From Salirhabdus euzebyi (lineage in GTDB: Bacteria > Bacillota > Bacilli > Bacillales > Alkalibacillaceae): DNA of 64,000 bases. The DNA lies in assembly GCF_014207435.1 (NCBI RefSeq), contig NZ_JACHGH010000008.1:41667-105666 (forward strand). Reading direction: 5' to 3'. Under the pieces are notes generated by a model, which did no database searches, had not been told where the DNA came from, and worked only from the letters and a program-made list of their open reading frames with translations. The translations under genes and the position numbers were made by a program. This document shows, piece by piece, positions 35,322-43,380 of the stretch (positions are counted from its first letter, which is position 1; each line of letters begins with the position of its first letter).

Positions 35322-36265
35322 TAGTATTCCTCCCTATACTTTCGAACGATATATTGTGAAAGAAAGTTCATCAATAGTGTGAAAACAAATAAAGTGATTC
35401 CAACTGCGTATATACTGTAATAAATCGTTGAGCCATACGTGGTATCTCCTTTAGCACCTTGGACGATAAACGCTGTTAGCGTCTGGATCGACTCTGTTGG
35501 GTTAAACGTAAGGTTAGGTGTTTGCCCCGCTGCTATTGTCACAATCATCGTCTCCCCAATTGCACGAGAAACAGCTAATACGATCGATGCTACAACGCCA
35601 GAAAATGCTGCTGGCAATACTACTTTTGTTGCAACTTCAAATCTAGTAGCTCCCATTGCCAAAGCACCTTCACGTAAACTGTTTGGCACAGCATTCATCG
35701 CATCTTCAGATAAGGATGCAATCATCGGAATTATCATTACACCTACTACTATCCCTGCACTTAACGCATTAAATATGGGAAGTTCAGGTATGATTTTTTC
35801 GAACAAAGGTGTAATAAATGTTAAGGCAAAAAAACCATAAACAACTGTCGGAATACCAGCAAGTACTTCTAGAGTAGGTTTAATAATCCTTCTCGTTTTA
35901 TCGCTAGCATACTCACTCAAAAAAATAGCCGCAGCAATTCCTAATGGAAGGGCTACTACAATTGCTATACACGTAATTAATAAAGTACCACTAATTAGAG
36001 GTATAACACCAAATTCTCCAGACCAAGGAGACCATGTGTTATTAAAGAAGAACTCCTTCATTGGAACTGCACTAAAGAAGGTTATTGCTTCTTTCAATAA
36101 TGTAAAAACAATTCCAAGTGTTGCGATAACGGAAAAAAGTGCACACAAGAATAAAAAGATTGGAACTACCTTTTCTGTTTGTTTTAGTAGTTTTCTCTTT
36201 TCTTTTTTCTCCTTAATTTTCTTCTGAATATCTAATCCCTGTTTCCCCTCATGCGAGATATTCAT
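35321..36265 (-). CDS. pstC: Phosphate ABC transporter permease PstC
   Basis: A 314-residue permease with a basic cytoplasmic N terminus (KKIKEKKEKRKLLKQ) and six membrane spans. The EAA loop is REGALAMGATRFEVATKVVL, followed by AVSRAIGETMIVTIAAG. ATG at 36265 with GGGAG 7 nt upstream is chosen over the in-frame start at 36334. It lies 204 nt downstream of pstS, with a hairpin between. Confidence 0.94.
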   Translation of the reverse strand: MNISHEGKQGLDIQKKIKEKKEKRKLLKQTEKVVPIFLFLCALFSVIATLGIVFTLLKEAITFFSAVPMKEFFFNNTWSPWSGEFGVIPLISGTLLITCIAIVVALPLGIAAAIFLSEYASDKTRRIIKPTLEVLAGIPTVVYGFFALTFITPLFEKIIPELPIFNALSAGIVVGVMIIPMIASLSEDAMNAVPNSLREGALAMGATRFEVATKVVLPAAFSGVVASIVLAVSRAIGETMIVTIAAGQTPNLTFNPTESIQTLTAFIVQGAKGDTTYGSTIYYSIYAVGITLFVFTLLMNFLSQYIVRKYREEY

Positions 36266-36429
36266 GATTAAGCTCCCTTCATCCAATAAAAAATAGTCAT
36301 TACTTGATAAAATCTTATTTAATGAGAAAAACACGTAGCTTGCGTCAAGAAATCATGACGAAAGCCTTCGTTTTTTCTTATACTTTGACCCTTTAACAAA
36401 GTTAAAATCTTAAAGTACAAGGTAAAGGA

Positions 36430-36449
36430 GGACAGAATCTAATCTGTCC
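36430..36449 (-). terminator. Weak hairpin between pstS and pstC
   Basis: 7-bp arms GGACAGA/TCTGTCC with a 6-nt loop, followed on the minus strand by CTCCTTT. It has no long T run, so it would attenuate rather than stop transcription, leaving more pstS than pstCAB mRNA. Confidence 0.45.
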
Positions 36450-36469
36450 CCTTTTACTATTAAAACTAG

Positions 36470-37477
36470 TTATTGATAACGAGCTTTTAATTCAGCTAAC
36501 TGTGATTGGTACTCTTCTTCAGGTAATGCAACGTAACCTACATGTTCAGATGCCGCACCAGCATTAGTTAGTAAGAACTCTGTAAAGTTTTGAACCTCTT
36601 TTTTCTCTTCTAAAGATTTTGCGTTAATATAAGTGAATAATGGGCGACCAAGCGGCTCATAAGATCCATCTTGAATTGTTTCGAAAGTTGGTTTTATTGG
36701 CCCATTTCCATTGTCTATACCAAGAACTTTCAAGCTATCTTCATTAGCAGCGTAGTAAGCATATCCGAAAAATCCAATTGCGTAAGGATCATTTTGAATA
36801 CCGCGTACAAGAAGATTGTCATCCTCAGAAAGTGTTACACCTTCGCCTTCGCGCATTGGGTTTTCTTCTAGAACTACTTCATTGAAGTAATCGAAAGTTC
36901 CTGAATCATGTCCAGGGCTGAAAATTTTAATTTCTTTTTTAGGCCATTCTGGGTTTACATCAGACCATAGCTTGTTTCCACGTTCTGCGATAAAAATATC
37001 ACGTAATTGCTCAATAGTTACATTTTCAAGAAAATCATTTTGTTGGCTTACTACAACTGAAAGTCCATCATAAGCTAATTCCACTTCTAGTAATTCAATA
37101 CCATTTTCTTTTGCTATTTCAATTTCTTCTTCTTGAATTGGTCGTGATGCATTACTGAAATCAATTTCACCTTTTGTAGAACGTTTGAAACCTCCACCAG
37201 ATCCGATACTTTCTAATGGTGTATTTACATCAGGTTGTACTTTGTTATATTCATAAGTCACATATTCCATAATTGGGAAAACTGTTGAAGATCCCGCAAG
37301 ATTAATAGTTCCAGATACCTTTTCTTCACTGTTTCCATTATCCCCATTTGATTGATCTTCTGTATTAGTGTCACCTGCATCTGTGTTAGCGTCTTCCTCA
37401 CCTTGACCACATGCTGCTAAAGCGCTGATGATTAAAATAAAAGTGAATAAAAATGCCAGACGTTTCAATTTTTGCAT
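36470..37477 (-). CDS. pstS: Phosphate-binding lipoprotein PstS
   Basis: Extracellular solute-binding lipoprotein for phosphate. The signal peptide ends in lipobox ALAAC with lipidated Cys23, followed by an Asn/Asp-rich tether. Phosphate-binding loops are visible: NLAGSSTVFPI, IGSGGGFKRSTKGEIDFSNA and FSPGHDSGTFDYF. 335 residues is normal. First gene of pstSCAB-phoU, with a tandem PhoP-box array 60-100 nt upstream. Confidence 0.95.
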   Translation of the reverse strand: MQKLKRLAFLFTFILIISALAACGQGEEDANTDAGDTNTEDQSNGDNGNSEEKVSGTINLAGSSTVFPIMEYVTYEYNKVQPDVNTPLESIGSGGGFKRSTKGEIDFSNASRPIQEEEIEIAKENGIELLEVELAYDGLSVVVSQQNDFLENVTIEQLRDIFIAERGNKLWSDVNPEWPKKEIKIFSPGHDSGTFDYFNEVVLEENPMREGEGVTLSEDDNLLVRGIQNDPYAIGFFGYAYYAANEDSLKVLGIDNGNGPIKPTFETIQDGSYEPLGRPLFTYINAKSLEEKKEVQNFTEFLLTNAGAASEHVGYVALPEEEYQSQLAELKARYQ

Positions 37478-37540
37478 TTTGTTTTTCCCCCTACTTTTCT
37501 TAAACTGATTTTTCTTACAATGCTAATATTAATACCCATC

Positions 37541-37579
37541 TGTTAACGGCATATAAATAGAATGTAAAGGTTATGTAAA
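37541..37579 (-). promoter_or_regulatory. Tandem PhoP boxes of the pst operon
   Basis: On the minus strand four hexamers, TTTACA, TTTACA, TTTATA and TTAACA, follow each other with exactly 5-nt spacers (11-bp period). This is the direct-repeat layout of PhoP~P binding sites in Bacillus. It lies just upstream of the pstS leader, so phosphate starvation should activate the operon. Confidence 0.85.
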
Positions 37580-37682
37580 AATGGGGGATTCGTTGTATAA
37601 AATTGTTGATTATTGTATTTTCGGTTTAAACCGAGCAAGATTTATTAGAAAAACTTGGCTTGTCGCCGAGTTCTTATGGCGA

Positions 37683-37860
37683 GAACAAAAGCGCAAGCGC
37701 CTTGCTCAGCCTAAGGCAGGCATAAGACAAGACCTGCCGTGGAGGTTTTTGCCACAGAAGGGATTGACTTATGTCCCGAGGGGGTAGGTGCTGGAGCTAG
37801 ACGTGGCTCCCCCGTGCAACTAACTTATCCACAAGTCCGAAATTTTATAATTTCCTATGC
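37683..37860 (+). repeat. Dispersed intergenic repeat, copy 1
   Basis: 178 bp, aligned without gaps to 57355-57532 with seven substitutions (about 96% identity). It begins GAACAAAAGCGCAAGCGCC and ends TTTTATAATTTCCTATGC. Internal short hairpins include GGCAGG/CCTGCC and GCGCAAGCGC. In this copy a further TCGCC/GGCGA hairpin precedes it at about 37662-37682. It sits between the pstS promoter and the pbpA terminator. A 32-codon frame inside is an accident of the repeat. Confidence 0.9.
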
Positions 37861-37863
37861 GAT

Positions 37864-37898
37864 AAAAAAAACAGAACAGACTATTGTCCGTTCTGTTC
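37864..37898 (-). terminator. Terminator of pbpA
   Basis: On the minus strand AACAGAACGGAC pairs imperfectly with GTCTGTTCTGTT around a short loop and is followed by a run of eight T residues. It overlaps the end of the pbpA frame. Confidence 0.8.
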
Positions 37899-40031
37899 TT
37901 CTTCCATATTATCTTCCGCTTCTTGATTTTCGGTCTCCTCTGTAGCTTCGTTTTCTGACGTAGTAGAAGTAACTCCTTCTTTAGCACGTTTTTCCTTTAG
38001 TTCAAAATAAGCATCTAATATTTTTTTACCAATTTGAAGGTTAATACCATTGCCAGCCTTTAACCCCACATTTGGAACAACTACAGAGAAAGCTATTTCT
38101 GGCTTATCAAAAGGCGCATATCCAACTAGTGTTAGGTTCTCAACATCTGCAACCTTTTGTATTTTTCCATCAATTTCTCTGTAAATCTCATTTTCAGCTG
38201 TTCCTGTTTTACCAGCTGGATTATAAGGGGCTTTACTAAAGACATGATCCGCAGTTCCATCAGGATGTTGGAAAACTTGTCTTAGTCCTTCTTGTACTTG
38301 CTTTAGATACCCATCATTCATATCAATTTTATTTAATACCTCTGGTGAAACAACTTTGTATAAAGATCCCAATTCTTCAGATGAATTTGGATTTCTAATT
38401 TCGTTTACTAAGTGTGGACGAATACGATAGCCACCATTAGCAATTGTAGAAATATACTGGCTTAACTGTAACGCTGTAAACGTATCATACTGACCAATAG
38501 AAAAGTCCATTAGTAGACCTGGACCTAAAGTACTTCCTTTATATCCAGTGGCTTCGTACGGTAAATCTACTCCTGTCTCCACACCTAAACCGAATTGTTT
38601 AAAATAATTTCTCATTTGACGGAATGCATCGGGATTAAATTGAATGGTTGAATTTTTAATATAGTTATATTCTCCACCCATTCTCATTGCAATGTAAAAC
38701 ATATATACGTTAGATGATTTTGCTAGTGCTTTTATATCGTTAACAGATCCTAAATTTTCATAAGAGCTTTTTGTTGGGGTCCCTGCAATCTTTATAGGTG
38801 AATCGTAAAAAGAATCACCAACATTAATAACTCCTGACTCATAACCAGCTAAAACAGTAGCACCTTTTATCGCAGAACCTGGACGATGGGCATCATAAAC
38901 GACACGAAAAGATTGGTCTTCAAAGTGAGGCTTATCCCCATTTCTTACATACCTTTGACCAGACATTGCTAAAATATCTCCCGTATTCGGCTCCATCATG
39001 ACAACTAATGCGTCTTCTAAATATTTATTTTTTACTGGATTGTCTTTAATTATTTTCTCTAATTCTTCTCGAACAATGTTGTCTACCATCTGTTGTAATT
39101 CCATATCTACTGTTAGAACAAGGGTTTTACCTTGTTGTCCTTGCCTTACAACTTCTGACCGGACAAGAACACCTTCCTTGTTCGTGATGTGCATGATTTG
39201 TTCTTTTTGGCCCTTCAATATGGATTCATATTGTTCTTCTAATCCACTTTTACCTACCCGATCATTACGACTATAATCTCTAGATAAGTAATAGTCTACT
39301 TTTTCCCCAATAATTCCTTCATCATGGGATGTGATACTTCCAATAAAATTTGAAAATGTACCACCATAAACATTATTTCGATTCCAATCTGTTGTCACGT
39401 TTATTCCAGGTAGCTCACTTAAATGCTCCGCAACAACAGCATATTCTTTTTCCGTAATATCCTCATTCTTAACGATATGTGGTGTTAATGCCGGAGCTTG
39501 TTCAAGCTCTCTCTTAATCGCGATAATTTCTAATATTTCTTCACTCTCGTTAATTTCTTTTAAATCCTCATCCGTTACTTTGTCGATCACAGCGTAGTAC
39601 TGACTCTTTGCATCTAAAAGTTTTTCCTCTTCTGTTAATCGCCCGTATGCTTCTTCTCGATTATAGTAAATCCAATAATCTTTCTTATCCCATTCTGTTA
39701 CCTTTTTAATGGGCTTGTCTATATATTGAGCAAGCTTTTCCGCTAACTCTAACTTCTCTTTCGGCTGAACATTTTTTGGAGGTGTATACGTAATGGAAAA
39801 CGAAGGCTTATTTTCTAAAATAATTCTTCCAAAACGATCATACATTTCCCCTCTAGGTACAGGTATATTCGTAATGGTATCTTCCGTCCTATCGATTTCA
39901 TTTTGAGCCGATTCACCATACAGAATCTGTACGACCCCAAGTTGAAGGATAAGAAAAGAAAATAACAAAAATATAATAAAAAACAATATATTTAAACGCA
40001 ATGGTAAGTGTGTTTTCTTTTTATTGTTCAA
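37881..40031 (-). CDS. pbpA: Penicillin-binding protein 2 (class B transpeptidase)
   Basis: Class B PBP for lateral-wall peptidoglycan cross-linking. One N-terminal membrane anchor, dimerisation domain (VPRGEMYDRFGR), then the transpeptidase domain with SxxK (PGSAIKG, Ser near residue 385), SSN (KSSNVYM) and KTG (AGKTGTAEN). The C-terminal tail is Glu-rich. The TTG at 40031, preceded by GGGAGGGG, gives 716 residues, the length of B. subtilis PbpA as I recall it. The in-frame start at 40091 has no ribosome binding site. Confidence 0.93.
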   Translation of the reverse strand: MNNKKKTHLPLRLNILFFIIFLLFSFLILQLGVVQILYGESAQNEIDRTEDTITNIPVPRGEMYDRFGRIILENKPSFSITYTPPKNVQPKEKLELAEKLAQYIDKPIKKVTEWDKKDYWIYYNREEAYGRLTEEEKLLDAKSQYYAVIDKVTDEDLKEINESEEILEIIAIKRELEQAPALTPHIVKNEDITEKEYAVVAEHLSELPGINVTTDWNRNNVYGGTFSNFIGSITSHDEGIIGEKVDYYLSRDYSRNDRVGKSGLEEQYESILKGQKEQIMHITNKEGVLVRSEVVRQGQQGKTLVLTVDMELQQMVDNIVREELEKIIKDNPVKNKYLEDALVVMMEPNTGDILAMSGQRYVRNGDKPHFEDQSFRVVYDAHRPGSAIKGATVLAGYESGVINVGDSFYDSPIKIAGTPTKSSYENLGSVNDIKALAKSSNVYMFYIAMRMGGEYNYIKNSTIQFNPDAFRQMRNYFKQFGLGVETGVDLPYEATGYKGSTLGPGLLMDFSIGQYDTFTALQLSQYISTIANGGYRIRPHLVNEIRNPNSSEELGSLYKVVSPEVLNKIDMNDGYLKQVQEGLRQVFQHPDGTADHVFSKAPYNPAGKTGTAENEIYREIDGKIQKVADVENLTLVGYAPFDKPEIAFSVVVPNVGLKAGNGINLQIGKKILDAYFELKEKRAKEGVTSTTSENEATEETENQEAEDNMEEEQNGQ

Positions 40032-40111
40032 AGGGCTCCCCTCCCTTTTTCTAAGGTGATTTTTTCTCCTCATTATAACACGATACGACATAACTTTTCG
40101 TTAAATTTATA

Positions 40112-41398
40112 TTACCGATTTTCTTCCTCTATTACCTCTTTAGTAATGATTGGTTCACTTTTCTTTGTTTCTTTTTTATCATGGGGAACAAATTCAACGT
40201 CCCGCATAAAGAAGTATATTAAGAAATGTCCTATTCCCACAATGGCTAATAAATAGGGAATACTCTTTTCTGTGTCAAACAAAGTTGTAACGATAATGAA
40301 TAATAATATAGAAGATACACGCCCTCCATTTAAAAATAATTCTTTCACGACAATATACTCAATCCTCATTTCTTTAGCCTTCCATGATGTACCAATGACG
40401 TCATAAGCTAAAGAAAAATAAGGAACATAGATGATAGGATAGGCGATTCCAATAATCGCGGCATAAATTAACAAAATGGTAAAGCTTTTAAAGAAAATAA
40501 TCAGGTAAATCGAAAAATAAAGAATCGAACCTCCAATAAAGATTGCCTTTTTCCGATTTACTGGTTTTATAAATCTCGTTGCTAAGTAATAACAAACAAA
40601 AGAAAAAGCAGAGAAAACTAAATTAAAAGTACCAAGTGATAACTCGCTCTCCGTAATTAAAAATACCCAAATAGAGATAACAAATAAAAATGTACCTTCT
40701 CTTATACCTTGTGAATAATTCGCTTGTAGAACACGTCTCCAGTTTTTACTGTTTTTTCTCTCTTGGAAGATTCGAACAAAGCGAAAATCACCTTCAGCAC
40801 TTCTTCTATTTAAAAATAAACTACAGACTACTGCTACTACAAATAATGTTAATGAGATACTAAAAATGGTCGTATAGCCAGTATACGCTTCCATTTTAGA
40901 GATGATAAAACCTGCTGTTATTGGCCCAATCATCCCCCCAAAAGATTGAAGCAATCCAAAAAAACCATTAAAGAAATCCCGGGTTTCTGGCTCGGTTATT
41001 TCAAATGTTAGTACATTAAAAGCCAACCAATAAAAACCATAACCAACACCAAGTATTGCCCCTAACAAAATGTTGTATTTTGCTGCATTCTCTCCCAAAA
41101 TTAATACTGTCATAAAAAAAAGGGATAAAAAAGAAACGCCAAGACGAAGAACAATGACCCGGTCTACTTTTTTAGCCCACTTACCAGCAAGAATAAAGGT
41201 GAAAGGCTGTAATATATAAACAGCTAAATTATAAAAAGCAATTGTAGCATAGTCACCAGCTTGCTTCCATAAGAAGATATTTACAAAAGTATTTGAAAGG
41301 AAAATGCTTATAGAATATAAACCTCCAATAGTAAGCAGCAAAACTAAATCACGATTTATATCAACTTCACCAATTACAGACTTTAAACCTTTTTTCAT
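40112..41398 (-). CDS. yqgE: MFS transporter YqgE
   Basis: A 428-residue major facilitator protein with about twelve membrane segments (for example LVLLLTIGGLYSISIFLSNT, ILLGAILGVGYGFYWLAFNV). The position between pbpA and sodA and the length match B. subtilis YqgE. Substrate unknown. ATG at 41398 with GGGG 8 nt upstream is preferred over the in-frame ATG at 41446. It is downstream of the sodA terminator. Confidence 0.82.
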   Translation of the reverse strand: MKKGLKSVIGEVDINRDLVLLLTIGGLYSISIFLSNTFVNIFLWKQAGDYATIAFYNLAVYILQPFTFILAGKWAKKVDRVIVLRLGVSFLSLFFMTVLILGENAAKYNILLGAILGVGYGFYWLAFNVLTFEITEPETRDFFNGFFGLLQSFGGMIGPITAGFIISKMEAYTGYTTIFSISLTLFVVAVVCSLFLNRRSAEGDFRFVRIFQERKNSKNWRRVLQANYSQGIREGTFLFVISIWVFLITESELSLGTFNLVFSAFSFVCYYLATRFIKPVNRKKAIFIGGSILYFSIYLIIFFKSFTILLIYAAIIGIAYPIIYVPYFSLAYDVIGTSWKAKEMRIEYIVVKELFLNGGRVSSILLFIIVTTLFDTEKSIPYLLAIVGIGHFLIYFFMRDVEFVPHDKKETKKSEPIITKEVIEEENR

Positions 41399-41485
41399 TT
41401 TGCAAACCCCATTTCTCTGTTTATATTTTTTGCAATACACCTTCAACTATTCAATAAAGAGGAAAGATTAAATGAAAAAAGAACA

Positions 41486-41515
41486 CAAAAAAGACAGAGC
41501 ATTTCGCTCTGTCTC
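41486..41515 (-). terminator. Terminator of sodA
   Basis: AGACAGAGC/GCTCTGTCT with a 5-nt loop and TTTTTT on the minus strand. Confidence 0.85.
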
Positions 41516-41531
41516 TTAAGGTAATATTTTG

Positions 41532-42143
41532 TTATTTTGCTGCTTGGTAAAGCTTTTCTACTTCATCCCAGTTCACAACATTCCAGAATGCTGAAATATA
41601 ATCTGGGCGCTTGTTTTGGTATTTTAAGTAGTAAGCATGCTCCCAAACATCAAGACCTAGGATAGGTGTTTTCCCTTCCATTACAGGAGTGTCTTGGTTT
41701 GGCGTGCTTGTTACTTCAAGGTTACCGTTATTTACTACTAGCCATACCCAACCAGATCCGAAACGACCAGCACCAGCAGCAGCAAATTCTTCTTTAAACT
41801 TATCGAAGCTTCCAAAAGTTTCGTTGATTTTGCTTGCTACTTCACCAGTTGGCTCTCCTCCACCATTTGGAGAAAGTAAAGTCCAGAACAGGCTATGGTT
41901 AGCGTGTCCACCACCATTGTTACGAACTGCTGTACGAATACTTTCTGGTACTGCGTCAAGATTGCCTAAAAGCTCATCCAATGACTTTCCTTCTAAATCA
42001 GCGTGTCCATTTAACGCATCGTTTAGCTTTGTTACATAAGTATTATGGTGCTTCGTGTGGTGAATATTCATTGTTTCCTTATCAATGTGTGGTTCTAATG
42101 CATCATAAGCATATGGTAATTCTGGTAATTCAAATTTACCCAT
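41532..42143 (-). CDS. sodA: Superoxide dismutase [Mn]
   Basis: Converts superoxide to peroxide and oxygen. The 203-residue protein has the Fe/Mn-SOD ligands in order: His in [12 protein letters not shown], His in [13 protein letters not shown], and Asp/His in [22 protein letters not shown] with Gly-Gly and Gln residues fits the manganese type. AAGGAGG precedes the ATG. Confidence 0.96.
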   Translation of the reverse strand: MGKFELPELPYAYDALEPHIDKETMNIHHTKHHNTYVTKLNDALNGHADLEGKSLDELLGNLDAVPESIRTAVRNNGGGHANHSLFWTLLSPNGGGEPTGEVASKINETFGSFDKFKEEFAAAGAGRFGSGWVWLVVNNGNLEVTSTPNQDTPVMEGKTPILGLDVWEHAYYLKYQNKRPDYISAFWNVVNWDEVEKLYQAAK

Positions 42144-42482
42144 TAAAAATTCCTCCTTATTAATATGTAATTGTTGGATTACAATACATTATATTCTAGC
42201 TAAATATCATAATCCCTTCAAGTTTAGACTAACAATCGCACCTTTTTGTTGCAAATATTTCGCACATATATAATATTACCCTTAATTATGTTATTAAAAC
42301 ATGTCGAACATTGTTGGGGGAAATTTGCTTAAAAGTTTACAATCATTCTAGTTTAGCCAGCAATTATGACGTTGAACCTTTAATTAACCCTTCTACCCTC
42401 CAAATAATCCCGATGTACCTTTAATCATTTGTGTTGAATCTGCATTTTATCATTTTGAACCTTTAAAAAGTTTTAAAACAAC
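42144..42482. other. Intergenic region between sodA and the tRNA cluster
   Basis: About 340 AT-rich bases holding the sodA promoter, which I cannot place precisely. The 12-mer TTGAACCTTTAA occurs twice, at 42372-42383 and 42455-42466, and a shorter ACCTTTAA at 42417. No gene or structured RNA was recognised. Confidence 0.5.
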
Positions 42483-42509
42483 AAAAAAACAGGCACATTT
42501 GCCTGTTTT
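42483..42509 (-). terminator. Terminator of the tRNA cluster
   Basis: ACAGGCA/TGCCTGT stem with a 4-nt loop and a long T run on the minus strand, 12 nt after the last tRNA. Confidence 0.8.
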
Positions 42510-42520
42510 CATTATGTAAG

Positions 42521-42596
<76 letters not shown>

Positions 42597-42666
42597 ATTT
42601 TAGTTATTCGGTATTTCTTGATTCATATAATGACTCGTATCGAGCTGAGCCGCCGAATATGTATTA

Positions 42667-42759
42667 TGGCGGAGGAGGAGGGATTCGAACCCCCGCGGGC
42701 TTTGACACCCCTGTCGGTTTTCAAGACCGATCCCTTCAGCCGGACTTGGGTACTCCTCC
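42667..42759 (-). tRNA. tRNA-Ser (TGA)
   Basis: 93 nt with the long variable arm of class II tRNAs, acceptor GGAGGAG/CTCCTCC, anticodon loop CTTGAAA, encoded CCA. Confidence 0.97.
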
Positions 42760-42778
42760 GCAATACAAGATATTCAAA

Positions 42779-42855
42779 TGGTGGACCCTGCAGGACTCGA
42801 ACCTGCGACCGATCGGTTATGAGCCGATAGCTCTAACCAGCTGAGCTAAGGGTCC
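42779..42855 (-). tRNA. tRNA with CAT anticodon, probably tRNA-Ile2 (lysidine-modified)
   Basis: Acceptor GGACCCT/AGGGTCC, anticodon loop CTCATAA, encoded CCA. A second CAT tRNA in this cluster has the Bacillus elongator-Met body. This one resembles the Bacillus tRNA-Ile(CAT) body (GGACC...) and precedes tRNA-Ser(TGA) as in B. subtilis trnB, so Ile2 is favoured over Met. Confidence 0.85.
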
Positions 42856-42865
42856 AAAATATATA

Positions 42866-42942
42866 TGGGGCGACTGATGGGAATTGAACCCACGAGTGCC
42901 GGAGCCACAATCCGGTGCGTTAACCCCTTCGCCACAGCCGCC
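42866..42942 (-). tRNA. tRNA-His (GTG)
   Basis: Acceptor GCGGCTG/CAGTCGC with G-1 opposite C73, the tRNA-His identity element. Anticodon loop ATTGTGG, encoded CCA. Confidence 0.96.
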
Positions 42943-42994
42943 ATATTGGTATGAAATTTATCTAGGCGTATCATACGGGTACGCTTTATAAAAA

Positions 42995-43071
42995 TGGTAG
43001 CGGCGGAGGGGATCGAACCCCCGACCTCACGGGTATGAACCGTACGCTCTCGCCAGCTGAGCTACACCGCC
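42995..43071 (-). tRNA. tRNA-Met (CAT, elongator)
   Basis: Acceptor GGCGGTG, anticodon loop TTCATAC, T-arm GGTTCGATCCC, encoded CCA. It lacks the initiator features (CGCGGGG acceptor). Confidence 0.93.
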
Positions 43072-43074
43072 ATT

Positions 43075-43149
43075 TGGCTCCACCGGTAGGACTCGAACCT
43101 ACGACCAATCGGTTAACAGCCGATTGCTCTACCACTGAGCTACGGTGGA
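43075..43149 (-). tRNA. tRNA-Asn (GTT)
   Basis: Acceptor TCCACCG/CGGTGGA, anticodon loop CTGTTAA, T-arm GGTTCGAGTCC, encoded CCA. First tRNA of the operon; only three bases separate it from tRNA-Met. Confidence 0.96.
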
Positions 43150-43202
43150 ATAATGAAAAGCTTGTTTCTTTTTTTTGCAAAACAATTTTAGCGACGAAAT
43201 AT

Positions 43203-43231
43203 AATATAACATGCTTAAAAAGTTATGTCAA
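43203..43231 (-). promoter_or_regulatory. SigA promoter of the tRNA operon
   Basis: On the minus strand TTGACA (43226-43231) and TATATT (43203-43208) are separated by 17 bp, about 50 nt before tRNA-Asn. Confidence 0.85.
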
Positions 43232-43338
43232 CATTATTTCAAAAAGAATCTTTTTTAACAACAAATGTAATATAGCACGTTGTTAATGTTGATTCAAGAG
43301 ATTTCTTAAATTATTGTACTAATTTCTTGGATATAAAG

Positions 43339-43372
43339 AAATGAGGCCCTGTAAGTTGAAAAGGCCTCATTT
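43339..43372 (-). terminator. Terminator of the Na/Pi cotransporter gene
   Basis: AAATGAGGCC/GGCCTCATTT arms with a 14-nt loop and T-rich tail on the minus strand. Confidence 0.8.
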
Positions 43373-43380
43373 CGTATTGC

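Noticed and set aside
37581-37787. 68-codon frame and its counterpart at 57268-57459
   Set aside because: Both end in the same peptide only because they run through the dispersed repeat; no ribosome binding site.
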